A stretch of 64,000 bases of DNA from an uncultured bacterium (GCA_905214235.1 CAJMLF010000003.1:1-64000); one strand, 5' to 3'; counted from the first letter of the stretch, positions 31,225 through 40,084 are shown. The notes: generated from the sequence alone by a model not told the origin. Program-made: numbers and translations.

Positions 31225-32259
31225 ATGAGACAGTATCGTGTTATTATTTGGGGACTTGGAAATGTCGGTCGGGCGGCCGTGCGAATGATTGGTGAACGCC
31301 AGTCAGTGAAGTTGGTCGCTGCGGTTGATAATGACCCGGAAAAGGTTGGTAAGGATGCTGCCGGGCTATTTGGCTTTCCGGACATTGGTGTCAAGGTCAC
31401 GGACGACATCGATGCAGCGCTGAAACTGGATGCCGACGTGGTCCTGGTATACACACCACTTCGCCACGAGCCAAAGACGGGGGCCTTTACACCAAGTGCG
31501 GAGGATATGGTTAAGGTCCTGAATGCCAAGAAGAACTGTATCACGACCATTCCGCTTTACTACTCACAAGTTACTACACCGGACCTGTACAAGATGATTA
31601 ACGATGCCGCTGTAAAGAACGGCGTTACCTTCATGCCGAGTGGTTTATTGCCAGGCTTCTATGCTTCACACCTGCCACTGTACCTTTGTAACTTGGTTGA
31701 CCATGTTGACCAGCTCACCGTTCAATCTGGTGAGGACGACCAGAATAACACTTCTTCCTGGGTTAAGGTCTTTGGTTATGGGATAGATCCCGATAAGTTC
31801 CCTCAGGATAAGTTAAAGGCCGGCATTGCTGCTTACTACATTGCCGCTGTTTATGAGATGGGCGACCGGTTAGGACTCAAGTTTGATGATGTTAAGGTTA
31901 CTCACGAGGTATTTACCGCTCCTCAGGATCTTCATCCAAAGGCATTTGGATTGATCAAGAAGGGGACAATGATGGGGCACCGCTTCACCATGAGTGGTTA
32001 TGTCGGTGGTGAGAAGAAGGTTAGCCTGATTTATGTCCACAAGATTTGCAACGATATTGTTAAGGAACCAGCAATTGATAATCACATCCACATTGCTGGT
32101 ATTCCAACTATTGATGTTGAGGTCCAGAACATGATCCCGTTAGAGGAAAGTTACGTCACGAGTGCGGCACCAAGTGTTGATGTCATCCCCCAGTGTATTG
32201 AAGCTCCTGCAGGTTACCAGCACGTTCTTGATCAACCGACGATGTTACCACTGGTTTAG
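31225..32259 (+). CDS. NAD(P)-dependent dehydrogenase of the dihydrodipicolinate reductase/diaminopentanoate dehydrogenase type
   Basis: 344 residues from the ATG at 31225 (AGAAAGG at 31207-31213); an in-frame GTG at 31189 has no RBS. N-terminal Rossmann fold with IIWGLGNVGRAAVRMIG, then a DapB_N-like domain (DADVVLVYTPL), and a long C-terminal domain unlike that of true DapB (which has about 270 residues). The length and layout are those of 2,4-diaminopentanoate dehydrogenase-like proteins. The true substrate is not identifiable. It is 62 bases after the 3-hydroxyacyl-CoA dehydrogenase gene and ends at a strong terminator. Confidence 0.7.
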   Translation: MRQYRVIIWGLGNVGRAAVRMIGERQSVKLVAAVDNDPEKVGKDAAGLFGFPDIGVKVTDDIDAALKLDADVVLVYTPLRHEPKTGAFTPSAEDMVKVLNAKKNCITTIPLYYSQVTTPDLYKMINDAAVKNGVTFMPSGLLPGFYASHLPLYLCNLVDHVDQLTVQSGEDDQNNTSSWVKVFGYGIDPDKFPQDKLKAGIAAYYIAAVYEMGDRLGLKFDDVKVTHEVFTAPQDLHPKAFGLIKKGTMMGHRFTMSGYVGGEKKVSLIYVHKICNDIVKEPAIDNHIHIAGIPTIDVEVQNMIPLEESYVTSAAPSVDVIPQCIEAPAGYQHVLDQPTMLPLV

Positions 32260-32286
32260 AAAAATAGAATAGACAACCTTTCGAAT

Positions 32287-32326
32287 AAGCGACTGGGAAA
32301 ATAAAAACCCCAGTCGCTTCTTTTTA
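32287..32326 (+). terminator. Terminator after the dehydrogenase pair
   Basis: AGCGACTGGG pairs with CCCAGTCGCT around an A-rich loop, followed by TCTTTTTAT. Confidence 0.9.
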
Positions 32327-32427
32327 TGCTTAAATTTATAATGATAAATATTTGATTATCTGCCGATGAATTACAGTATCTATGAAATCTACGCAATATT
32401 TATTATGACTATTCGTAATAAATCTAT

Positions 32428-32456
32428 TTGATTTATACGTATAAATATTTTACAAT
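32428..32456 (+). promoter_or_regulatory. araBD promoter with AraR operator
   Basis: TTGATT (32428-32433), 17-bp spacer and TACAAT (32451-32456). The perfect 16-bp palindrome ATTTATACGTATAAAT (32431-32446) fills the spacer. It resembles the B. subtilis AraR box ATTTGTACGTACAAAT, so AraR repression relieved by L-arabinose is inferred. Confidence 0.75.
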
Positions 32457-32494
32457 AAAGTTGTTCAATAAATTTGTAGGGGGAGGCAATTCCT

Positions 32495-34099
32495 GTGGAT
32501 AAAAGCAAAATTAAGGCAAAAATTGAAAGCGCCAACACTGCGCTCGGTATTGAGCTCGGCTCGACGCGGATTAAGGCGGTCCTGGTAACGGACGACTACC
32601 AGGTCGTTGCTTCTGGAGACTTTGTTTGGGAAAACGAACTCCGGAACAACATCTGGACCTACCCGCTTGAGAAGGTGTGGAAGGGAATCCAGACCAGTTA
32701 CGCTAACATGGCGGCCAGTGTCAATGAACAGTATGGTGTCCGCCTGACCAAGATTGGTTCGATTGGGATCAGTGCGATGATGCACGGTTACATGCCCTTC
32801 GATAAGGACGGTAATTTGTTAGTACCATTCCGGACCTGGCGAAACAACATTACTGGTGAGGCCGCTGATAAGTTGACGGAACTGTTTAACTTCAACATTC
32901 CGGAACGGTGGAGTGTGGCCCACCTTTATCAAGCAATCCTTAACAAGGAAGACCACGTTAAGGACATTGACTTCATCACAACTCTAGATGGCTACGTTTC
33001 CTGGAAGTTATCCGGAAACAAGAACACCGGGATTGGCGACGCCTCCGGGATGTTCCCAATCGATGAGGAAACAAAGACCTACGATGAAAAGATGCTTGAA
33101 CAGTTTGCTGGTCTGCCGGAAGTGGCTAAGTTTAACTGGAACATCAAGGACATCCTGCCAGAGGTTCTACTGGCTGGTCACCCGGCTGGCAAGTTAACTG
33201 CCGAGGGTGCCAAGCTGTTGGACCCCAGTTCCCAGCTGCAAGCGGGTTCTTTGATTGCCCCATCAGAAGGTGATGCCGGGACGGGGATGGTTGCTACCAA
33301 CGCCGTTCGGAAGCGGACCGGGAATATCTCTGCCGGAACGTCTGCCTTTTCAATGGTAGTTCTTGACCAAAAACTAAATAAGGTTCACCGCGACATCGAC
33401 ATGGTTACGACGCCCGACGGTGCACCGGTAGCGATGGTTCACACCAACAACTGCTCCTCCGACATTAATGCTTGGGCCAGCGTCTTCAACCAGTTCGCCA
33501 AGGTTCTGGGAATTAACCTGTCACCGAACGAACTGTACGAGAAGCTCTTTGACTCCTCCTTACAGGGGGACCAAGACGCTGGTGGCCTGGTTAACTTTAG
33601 CTACCTTTCCGGTGAAAACATCACGAAGGTCCAAGATGGGCGGCCAATGATGGTCCGCAAGCCGGACAGTCACTTCACTTTGGCCAACATCTTTAAGGTT
33701 CAACTGTACTCCGCCTTTGCTCCGCTGAAGATTGGGATGGATATCCTTCTGCGGGAAGAACACATCCGGACCGACGTGCTGATTGCCCAAGGGGGACTCT
33801 TCAAGACGCCGGTGGTTGCTCAGCAAGCCCTCGCCGATGCCTTAAACACGCCGATTACCTTGATGAGTAACGCCGGTGAAGGGGGCCCATGGGGGATGGC
33901 CGTCCTCGCCCTCTACGCCAGTGATACTAAGGGCAAGAACCTGGCTGACTACCTAGACGACGAGGTCTTTGTTGATGCCGAAAGCTCAACCCTCTTCCCT
34001 GAGCCGGAGAGTGTTCAAGGCTATGAGAAGTTTATTGATAACTACAAGGAAGCATTACCAGCCGAAATCGAAGCCGGTAAGGACATGAAATTAAACTAA
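32495..34099 (+). CDS. araB: L-ribulokinase
   Basis: 534 residues from a GTG behind GGGGGAGG. FGGY-family carbohydrate kinase: N-terminal phosphate motif LGIELGSTRIKAVLV (family DxGT with Glu in place of Asp), middle SAMMHGYMPFD, and C-terminal AQGGLFKTPVVAQQALAD. A Glu in the first phosphate-binding position is seen in the lactobacillus ribulokinase-like group. Phosphorylates L-ribulose to L-ribulose 5-phosphate. The next gene, araD, follows after 13 bases. Confidence 0.88.
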   Translation: MDKSKIKAKIESANTALGIELGSTRIKAVLVTDDYQVVASGDFVWENELRNNIWTYPLEKVWKGIQTSYANMAASVNEQYGVRLTKIGSIGISAMMHGYMPFDKDGNLLVPFRTWRNNITGEAADKLTELFNFNIPERWSVAHLYQAILNKEDHVKDIDFITTLDGYVSWKLSGNKNTGIGDASGMFPIDEETKTYDEKMLEQFAGLPEVAKFNWNIKDILPEVLLAGHPAGKLTAEGAKLLDPSSQLQAGSLIAPSEGDAGTGMVATNAVRKRTGNISAGTSAFSMVVLDQKLNKVHRDIDMVTTPDGAPVAMVHTNNCSSDINAWASVFNQFAKVLGINLSPNELYEKLFDSSLQGDQDAGGLVNFSYLSGENITKVQDGRPMMVRKPDSHFTLANIFKVQLYSAFAPLKIGMDILLREEHIRTDVLIAQGGLFKTPVVAQQALADALNTPITLMSNAGEGGPWGMAVLALYASDTKGKNLADYLDDEVFVDAESSTLFPEPESVQGYEKFIDNYKEALPAEIEAGKDMKLN

Positions 34100-34112
34100 A
34101 AGGAGAAGAATA

Positions 34113-34844
34113 ATGCTCGAAGAATTAAAGAAGGAAGTATACGACGCCAACATGAAACTGCCTAAGTTAGGCCTGGTTACCTTTACTTGGGGGAACGTCT
34201 CCGGAATTGACCGGGAGAAGGGCCTCTTTGTCATCAAGCCATCTGGTGTTCCATACGAAGAAATGAAGCCGGAAGACATGGTAGTTGTTAACCTCAAGGG
34301 GGAAGTCGTTGAAGGGGATTTGAACCCATCCAGTGATACGCCAACCCACACCTACCTGTACAACCACTTCCCAAAGATCGGTGGGATTGTCCACACCCAC
34401 TCCCCATGGGCCGTTTCCTTTGCCGCTGCCCACATGGATATTCCAGCCATGAACACCACCCACGCCGACACCTTCTACACCGATGTCCCGGCTGCTGATG
34501 CCCTCACTAAGGAAGAAATTGAAGAAGACTACGAAGGCAACACCGGGAAGGTGATTGTCCGGAGCTTTAAAGAGCGGGGCTTAGACTATGAAGCAACCCC
34601 GGCGGCCCTCGTTATGCAGCACGGTCCATTTGCCTGGGGACCAACTCCGGACAAGGCGGTTTACAATGCTAAGGTCCTGGAAGTCGTTGCCGAGGAGGAC
34701 TACCACACTTTGCAATTGACCCGGGCAGACAACCACTTACCACAATACCTGCTTGACAAGCACTATTACCGGAAGCACGGGAAGAATGCTTACTATGGTC
34801 AAAACAATGCCCACAGTAAGGACCACGCCAAACGTGAAAACTAA
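34113..34844 (+). CDS. araD: L-ribulose-5-phosphate 4-epimerase
   Basis: 243 residues, class II aldolase fold. Motifs: TWGNVSGIDREKGLFVIKPSGV for phosphate binding, the zinc ligands in GGIVHTHSPWA (His-x-His) and a third His in the region MQHGPFAWG. It makes D-xylulose 5-phosphate, which enters the phosphoketolase pathway of heterofermentative bacteria. Last gene of the araBD transcript. Confidence 0.93.
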   Translation: MLEELKKEVYDANMKLPKLGLVTFTWGNVSGIDREKGLFVIKPSGVPYEEMKPEDMVVVNLKGEVVEGDLNPSSDTPTHTYLYNHFPKIGGIVHTHSPWAVSFAAAHMDIPAMNTTHADTFYTDVPAADALTKEEIEEDYEGNTGKVIVRSFKERGLDYEATPAALVMQHGPFAWGPTPDKAVYNAKVLEVVAEEDYHTLQLTRADNHLPQYLLDKHYYRKHGKNAYYGQNNAHSKDHAKREN

Positions 34845-34866
34845 TTTAAACTAGCAAAAAACTTAT

Positions 34867-34943
34867 TGCGTCCCGGACGGTTAACCGCCGACAGTTATTA
34901 GACCAATGATTGTCCGCAGTTCGTTTGGGGCGCGCTTTTTTTT
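34867..34943 (+). terminator. Terminator after araBD
   Basis: TGCGTCCC near the start can pair with GGGGCGCG near the end, enclosing shorter stems, and eight T residues follow. A -10 TATAAT for araR lies just downstream at 34955-34960. Confidence 0.55.
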
Positions 34944-34985
34944 GCTCTTTACTGTATAATGGTCGCATAACAGGGAGGGGACAGA

Positions 34986-36065
34986 ATGGCAACCAAGTAT
35001 GAGACCGTAAAGGAAAAAATTCGGCAGAAAATAAGTTCAGGGCACTACGAAAAGGGTACCCAGCTGCCGACAGAATCAGCCCTGATGGCGGAGTATAATG
35101 TCAGCCGCTACACGATCCGGCGGGCGATGGGCGAACTAGAAAACGAACACTACATTTACCGGATCCAAGGTGGGGGAATGTACGTTGACGACTGGCAGGC
35201 AACGCCGGATAAGCCGGTGAACCGCAAAGTCATCGGGGTTGTAACCACCCATTTAGCGGACTACATCTTCCCGAGCATTATTAGTGGGATTGACCGGGCA
35301 ATCTCGAGTCACGGTTATTCAGTCCTGTTGAGCAACACCCACAACGACCAACAACAGGAGCGGGTCAGCCTGCAAAGAATGCTCAATAGCAAGGTTGATG
35401 GGTTGATCTTGGAACCGACCCAAAGTGCCCGGCCCAACCCCAATCAGGACCTCTACCAGCGAATTGAGGAGTCCCACATTCCGGCGATCTTCATCAATGC
35501 CCACTATGATAATTCTTCGTTACCCTACATCGACATCGATGACCGGGCAACCGAGATGGAGCTGGTTAATAGCCTCTTTGACAATGGCCACCAGCGGATT
35601 CTGGGGGTCTTTAAGATTGACGATATGCAAGGAGTTGGCCGGATGCAGGGCTTTTTGGATGCCTATACGGACCATCCCGACTTCACCCTCCTCAGTAACG
35701 TAATCATGTACCAGTCAACGGATGACGTGGCCCAGATCTTTGATAAGATTGCCCAGTACATGCGATCTGATGACCGGCCTACCGCAATTGCCTGCTATAA
35801 CGATGAGCTGGCAATTCAGGTGATGGACGTTATTCGGTCACTGGGGATGGCGATTCCCGAGGACGTCAGCATTATTGGTTTCGATGATTACCTCCTGAGC
35901 GACTACGTAATGCCGGGACTCACAACCGCGGTTCACCCCAAGAATAAGATGGGGGTCGATGCCGGGCAGATGATCTTAAAACTGATCGAGGGGGAGAAGG
36001 TCAAACCGATCATTTACCATCCCGAGATCATCTACCGTCAGTCAGTGAAGAAAATTACAAACTAA
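34986..36065 (+). CDS. araR: AraR-type GntR/LacI hybrid repressor
   Basis: 359 residues, the usual length for AraR. N-terminal GntR winged helix (LPTESALMAEYNVSRYTIRRAMGELE, seen in two parts across residues 27-52), then a LacI/GalR-type ligand-binding domain with VIGVVTTHLADYIFPSIISGID and the conserved VSIIGFDDYLLSDYVMPGLTT. It is the regulator expected to bind the operators at 32431, 36260, 37820 and 39655, with L-arabinose as inducer by analogy with B. subtilis. A close paralogue lies at 41715-42800. Confidence 0.88.
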   Translation: MATKYETVKEKIRQKISSGHYEKGTQLPTESALMAEYNVSRYTIRRAMGELENEHYIYRIQGGGMYVDDWQATPDKPVNRKVIGVVTTHLADYIFPSIISGIDRAISSHGYSVLLSNTHNDQQQERVSLQRMLNSKVDGLILEPTQSARPNPNQDLYQRIEESHIPAIFINAHYDNSSLPYIDIDDRATEMELVNSLFDNGHQRILGVFKIDDMQGVGRMQGFLDAYTDHPDFTLLSNVIMYQSTDDVAQIFDKIAQYMRSDDRPTAIACYNDELAIQVMDVIRSLGMAIPEDVSIIGFDDYLLSDYVMPGLTTAVHPKNKMGVDAGQMILKLIEGEKVKPIIYHPEIIYRQSVKKITN

Positions 36066-36093
36066 TATATATCCGGACGAATACTAACATCAG

Positions 36094-36138
36094 GTCCACG
36101 TATTTCTGCATTATTGCGGTAAGTACGTGGACTTTTTT
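36094..36138 (+). terminator. Terminator after araR
   Basis: GTCCACGTA (36094-36102) pairs perfectly with TACGTGGAC (36124-36132), followed by six T residues. Confidence 0.85.
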
Positions 36139-36196
36139 GGGCTTATCTGTAAATTTAGGTGGAGTTAACCAGGGTAACAAAGGCTGACAGGGCGGC

Positions 36197-36304
36197 ATTT
36201 ATCCGGACTACCAATAATTTATATGCAATTTTAGGAATAAAATTGTAACCGTTTTATTGACTTGTCCTGATAAATATTCTATACTTACGTTGTAAGCGCT
36301 TGAT
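36197..36304 (+). promoter_or_regulatory. Transporter promoter with two operator-like sites and a cre-like site
   Basis: TTGACT (36257-36262), 17-bp spacer and TATACT (36280-36285). ACTTGTCCTGATAAAT (36260-36275) occupies the spacer and is the operator. A second site, ATTTATCCGGACTACC, is at 36197-36212, about 63 bp (six turns) upstream; a third weak one, ATATATCCGGACGAAT, at 36067-36082. TGTAAGCGCTTGAT (36291-36304) just downstream of the -10 resembles a CcpA site. The gap 36066-36375 contains only these elements and the araR terminator. Confidence 0.65.
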
Positions 36305-36375
36305 GTGTAATTACGAATCGCATGTGATTAGGATTCTGAGGTTGTTATTTTTACAAAGTATAGGAGTGAACAAAG

Positions 36376-37734
36376 TTGAAGAAGATTTCAAACGGTTTTA
36401 TCTATACTTTTGGTGCACTTGGTGGTTTACTGTTCGGATACGATATTGCGTCCGTTTCTGGGGCCATCCTGTTTATCCAGAAGCAATTAAGCCTTAACTC
36501 TTGGGAACAAGGGATGGTTGTTTCATCCGTTTTGATTGGTGCGATCCTTGGTGCCCTTGGTACTAGTAAGTTCCTTGATAAGTATGGTCGTCGTAAGTTG
36601 TTAATTTGGGCCGCAATTATCTTTACAATTGGTGCCTTGGGTTCTGGGTTTGCCCCTGAATACTGGACCCTGTTAGTTACCCGGGTTATCTTGGGGATTG
36701 GTGTTGGTATTACTTCCGCATTGATTCCAGCCTACCTGCACGAACTTGCACCAAAGCGGATGCACGGTGCCGTTGCTACCATGTTCCAGTTGATGGTCAT
36801 GATTGGTATTTTACTTGCCTACATCCTGAACTACACCTTCCAAAGCATGTACACCGGTTGGCGTTGGATGTTAGGGTTCGCCGCATTACCAGCTATTATT
36901 CTTTTCTTCGGTGCCCTGCTGCTGCCAGAAAGTCCTCGTTTCTTAGTTAAGATCGGTAAGGTTGACCAAGCACGGGCCGTTTTGATGAACACCAACAAGG
37001 GTGATGAACAAGCCGTTAACACCGCCCTGGACGAAATTCAAGTTTCCGCTAACCAAAAGCAAGGTGGTTGGAAGGAATTATTCGGTGCCGATGTTCGGCC
37101 GGCCCTGGTTACCGGTTTAGGTGCCGCTATCTTCCAACAAATCATTGGTTCTAACTCAGTTATTTTCTACGCACCAACGATCTTTACTAAAGTTGGTTGG
37201 GGTGTTGCCGCCGCTTTACTTGCCCACATCGGGATTGGGATTGTTAACGTTATTGTTACCGTTGTCGCAATGCTGTTGATGGACCACGTTGACCGGAAGA
37301 AGATGCTGACAATCGGTGCTGCCGGCATGGGTCTGTCACTGTTCGTCATGGCCGCTATCCTGAAGATGGACAGTGGTTCACAAGCCGCCGCATACGTAAG
37401 TGCGATTGCCTTGACTGTCTACATCGCCTTCTACGCATGTACTTGGGCCCCAATTACTTGGGTTTACATCGGTGAAGTCTTCCCACTGAACATTCGTGGT
37501 TTAGGGACATCACTTTGCTCCGCTACGAACTGGTTAGCTGATATGGTAGTTTCCTTGACGTTCCCATCAATGTTAGCTGCCTTCGACATTGCTAATACCT
37601 TCATTATTTATGGTGTTATCTGTGTTATTTGTATCATCTTTACCAACAAGTTCTTCCTCGAAACTCGTGGGAAGTCGCTTGAAGAGATTGAAGCTTCAAT
37701 GCGTAAGATGACTGCTGCTAAGAAGAATGCTTAG
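36376..37734 (+). CDS. MFS sugar:proton symporter, probable L-arabinose transporter
   Basis: 452 residues with 12 transmembrane helices. Sugar porter family motifs: GGLLFGYDIASVSGAILF (helix 1), DKYGRRKLL after helix 2, PESPRFLVK before the central loop, DHVDRKKML and the C-terminal FLETRGKSLEEIE. It starts with TTG behind AGGAGTGAAC; no better upstream start is seen. The codon use is rich in GGT/GTT, suggesting strong expression. Position between araR and araA and the AraR-type operator in its promoter make L-arabinose the likely substrate (AraE/AraT type); specificity cannot be read directly. Confidence 0.87.
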   Translation: MKKISNGFIYTFGALGGLLFGYDIASVSGAILFIQKQLSLNSWEQGMVVSSVLIGAILGALGTSKFLDKYGRRKLLIWAAIIFTIGALGSGFAPEYWTLLVTRVILGIGVGITSALIPAYLHELAPKRMHGAVATMFQLMVMIGILLAYILNYTFQSMYTGWRWMLGFAALPAIILFFGALLLPESPRFLVKIGKVDQARAVLMNTNKGDEQAVNTALDEIQVSANQKQGGWKELFGADVRPALVTGLGAAIFQQIIGSNSVIFYAPTIFTKVGWGVAAALLAHIGIGIVNVIVTVVAMLLMDHVDRKKMLTIGAAGMGLSLFVMAAILKMDSGSQAAAYVSAIALTVYIAFYACTWAPITWVYIGEVFPLNIRGLGTSLCSATNWLADMVVSLTFPSMLAAFDIANTFIIYGVICVICIIFTNKFFLETRGKSLEEIEASMRKMTAAKKNA

Positions 37735-37740
37735 TGATTA

Positions 37741-37780
37741 AAAAGGCTGTTTCCTTAGAGCAAGAAGGGAAACAGCCTTT
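37741..37780 (+). terminator. Terminator after the sugar transporter
   Basis: AAAGGCTGTTTCC pairs with GGAAACAGCCTTT around a purine-rich loop; T tract short (CTTTCTCGTT). Confidence 0.8.
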
Positions 37781-37816
37781 CTCGTTAAATTTATTCGAAT
37801 ATTTACGATAGTTGTA

Positions 37817-37864
37817 TTGATTTATACGGATGAATTCTATATAATAAAAATGTAAGCGATTTAG
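37817..37864 (+). promoter_or_regulatory. araA promoter with AraR operator and cre-like site
   Basis: TTGATT (37817-37822), 17-bp spacer, TATAAT (37840-37845). ATTTATACGGATGAAT (37820-37835) fills the spacer, as in araB. TGTAAGCGATTTAG (37851-37864) matches the CcpA consensus except at its last two bases and would overlap the transcription start. Repression without arabinose and catabolite repression are inferred. Confidence 0.7.
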
Positions 37865-37921
37865 TGATAACTAATACAAAGTTACCGCAATTTCATTTAA
37901 GGAAAAGGAGATTATTCAATC

Positions 37922-39346
37922 ATGTTAAAAAAGCTTGATTATGAATTTTGGTTCGCCGTTGGTAGTCAGCCACTGTACGGCCCAGAAGCACTGCAACAAG
38001 TTGAAAAGGATGCCCGCAAGTTAGTCGATGGCTTAAACGCCAGTGGCAAGCTGCCTTACAAGGTAGTCTTCAAGTTAGTGGCCACTACAGCTGACAGCAT
38101 CACTAAGTTCATGAAGGAAGTTAACTACAACGACAACGTTGCCGGGGTCATTACCTGGATGCACACTTTCTCCCCAGCTAAGAACTGGATCCGCGGGACG
38201 GAACTGCTGCAAAAGCCACTCCTGCACCTGGCTACTCAAATGCTGGACCACATCCCATTTGACACGATTGACTTTGACTACATGAACCTGAACCAAAGTG
38301 CTCACGGTGACCGTGAATACGACTACATCAACGCCCGGATGGGTGTTCCAGAAAAGATCGTTTATGGTTGGTGGAATGACCCCGAAGTTCAAGAAGAAAT
38401 TGCCGACTGGGAAAAGGTTGCCGTTGGTTACAACGAAAGCTTCCACATCAAGATCGCTCGTTTCGGTGACACCATGCGTGACGTTGCCGTTACTGAAGGT
38501 GACAAGGTTGCTGCTCAAATCAAGTTGGGCTGGACCGTTGACTACTGGCCAGTACCAGAACTGGTTGCAGCTGTTAATGCGGTTAAGGAAGAAGACATTG
38601 ACAAAGAGTACAAGCGGCTGGAAGAAAACTACGACATGGTTGAAGGCGACAACGACCATGACAAGTATGTTCACTCCGTTCGTTACCAACTTCGTGAATA
38701 CTTGGGAATCAAGCACTTCCTGGACGAAAAGGGTTACGACGCATTTACCACGAACTTCCAAGACCTTGAAGGATTGGAACAACTGCCTGGCTTAGCCGTT
38801 CAACTGTTAATGATTGATGGCTATGGCTTCGGTGCTGAAGGGGACTTCAAGTCTGCCGGTCTGTCCCGTCTGTTGAAGATTATTGCTGAAAACAAGCAAA
38901 CGGCCTTCATGGAAGACTACACCCTGGACCTGCGGAAGGGTCACCAAGCAATCATGGGCTCCCACATGTTGGAAGTTGACCCAACCCTTGCTTCCGATAA
39001 ACCACGGGTTGAAGTTCACCCACTGGATATTGGTGACAAGGCTGATCCAGCACGGTTGGTATTCACCGGTTCTGAAGGCGAAGGGATTGACATTACCCTT
39101 TCCTACTTCGACGATGGTTACAAGTTCATTGCCTACGATGTCGACTGCGCAAAGCCAGAAAAGGAAATGCCAAACCTGCCAGTTGCCAAGCAAATGTGGA
39201 CGCCAAAGTGCGGCCTGAAGAAGGGTGCTACTGGCTGGATGCGTAATGGTGGTGGACACCACACCGTTCTGTCAATGAACCTGACGATGGACCAAATGGA
39301 AACCTTAGCAAACCTGTTTGGTATCAAGTTAATTGATATTAAATAA
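37922..39346 (+). CDS. araA: L-arabinose isomerase
   Basis: 474 residues, full length. Starts [16 protein letters not shown], typical for AraA; includes [16 protein letters not shown], the active-site glutamates around AEGDFKSAG and FMEDYTLDL, and the metal-ligand histidines in MGSHMLEV and NGGGHHTV. Manganese-dependent isomerisation of L-arabinose to L-ribulose. It has its own promoter, separate from araBD. Codon use is strongly biased as for highly expressed genes. Confidence 0.95.
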   Translation: MLKKLDYEFWFAVGSQPLYGPEALQQVEKDARKLVDGLNASGKLPYKVVFKLVATTADSITKFMKEVNYNDNVAGVITWMHTFSPAKNWIRGTELLQKPLLHLATQMLDHIPFDTIDFDYMNLNQSAHGDREYDYINARMGVPEKIVYGWWNDPEVQEEIADWEKVAVGYNESFHIKIARFGDTMRDVAVTEGDKVAAQIKLGWTVDYWPVPELVAAVNAVKEEDIDKEYKRLEENYDMVEGDNDHDKYVHSVRYQLREYLGIKHFLDEKGYDAFTTNFQDLEGLEQLPGLAVQLLMIDGYGFGAEGDFKSAGLSRLLKIIAENKQTAFMEDYTLDLRKGHQAIMGSHMLEVDPTLASDKPRVEVHPLDIGDKADPARLVFTGSEGEGIDITLSYFDDGYKFIAYDVDCAKPEKEMPNLPVAKQMWTPKCGLKKGATGWMRNGGGHHTVLSMNLTMDQMETLANLFGIKLIDIK

Positions 39347-39397
39347 GTTAGTTTAAGGAATCATCCCTTAATTAAATCAATAATAGATACACCTCGA

Positions 39398-39624
39398 GAG
39401 GCTGGGAGAAAACTTTGTTTTCTCACCAGCCTCTTTTAGTTCTCCGAATATTACACAGTAATCGCGGAAAAACCAAATAGGCTTGCTCCGCGTCGAAGCG
39501 TGCTCCTAGTGTCTAGCGCCGCGAAGCAAGTCCATTGATTACGGACGATCATTGGCCCGTACCGTGCCAACAATCGTCCTATACTAGCCATACGGAGGAC
39601 TCTGAAGCTTTTTTCCCAGCTTCC
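39398..39624. repeat. Short repeat element E1 with terminal inverted repeats; left end also the araA terminator
   Basis: 227 bp without a gene. The left end GAGGCTGGGAGAAAAC and the complement of the right end GGAAGCTGGGAAAAAAGC are imperfect inverted repeats. The left 40 bases form a hairpin, GAGGCTGG(G)AGA with TCTCACCAGCCTC then TTTT, that probably terminates araA. Inside, GGACGATCATTGGC pairs with GCCAACAATCGTCC (39543-39579). Segments such as GCGAAGCAAG and GAGGACTCT recur in the element at 40571-40762, so both belong to one family of non-coding, MITE-like repeats. It occupies most of the gap between araA and the next gene. Confidence 0.55.
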
Positions 39625-39648
39625 TTTTATTATATAAATTGAAAACGG

Positions 39649-39677
39649 TTGCTAATTTATCCGGACAAGTGTAAAAT
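39649..39677 (+). promoter_or_regulatory. Promoter with AraR-type operator in front of a small membrane protein gene
   Basis: TTGCTA (39649-39654), 17-bp spacer, TAAAAT (39672-39677). The operator ATTTATCCGGACAAGT (39655-39670) exactly fills the spacer, the same layout as in araB, the transporter and araA, which places the next gene in the same regulon. Confidence 0.65.
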
Positions 39678-39714
39678 GGTAATAGTGATAAAAATAGAAA
39701 AGCTGGGATATAAG

Positions 39715-40041
39715 ATGAAACTTCATAAGTTAAATCCGGTCAAGGTGGACCACCTTCAAGAGGGCACGGTCTATTACCGCCGGTGGACAAAGTTTGAAAA
39801 GGTGTTTGCCGTGGTCGGTGTCCTTCTCCTGTTTACGGGGATTGGGATTGTTTCCGACGTAATTTTATTGGCAATGTACCTCTACTGTATGGATAAGGTG
39901 GACGTTTCGCCGGTTGGTCATCCGGACAAGCGCTTGTTAATTAAGAAGCACGAGTGGGACCACTACCGGCATGTTCATGGGATTGACTACTGGCACCAAC
40001 ACCATCCGCGGCGGGTCAAAGCAATGGTTAGTCACCAGTAA
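39715..40041 (+). CDS. Small His-rich membrane protein, probable arabinose-regulon member
   Basis: 108 residues from the ATG at 39715; an in-frame TTG at 39649 lies in the -35 box and cannot be used. There is an N-terminal soluble part (VDHLQEGTVYYRRWTKFEK), one or two close transmembrane segments (residues 30-57, FAVVGVLLLFTGIGIVSDVILLA), and a cytoplasmic-type tail rich in His (HEWDHYRHVHGIDYWHQHHP). I do not recognise a family. The ribosome binding site GCTGGGATA is weak. The operator in its promoter ties it to arabinose or pentoside use. It precedes the damaged acetyltransferase gene. Confidence 0.65.
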   Translation: MKLHKLNPVKVDHLQEGTVYYRRWTKFEKVFAVVGVLLLFTGIGIVSDVILLAMYLYCMDKVDVSPVGHPDKRLLIKKHEWDHYRHVHGIDYWHQHHPRRVKAMVSHQ

Positions 40042-40049
40042 ACAAGTTT

Positions 40050-40072
40050 GAGCCGCTTGGGGCTCTTTTTTT
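40050..40072 (+). terminator. Terminator between the small membrane protein and the acetyltransferase
   Basis: GAGCC pairs with GGCTC around GCTTGG, followed by seven T residues. The T run runs straight into the ribosome binding site of the next gene, so expression of the acetyltransferase needs read-through; no promoter is seen between them. Confidence 0.7.
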
Positions 40073-40084
40073 ATGGAGGAAAAG

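Noticed and set aside
38075-38782. Long open frame (235 codons) on the minus strand opposite araA
   Set aside because: It mirrors the strongly coding araA gene, has no ribosome binding site or promoter, and its composition (Val/Phe/Asn-rich) is that of a complementary shadow frame.
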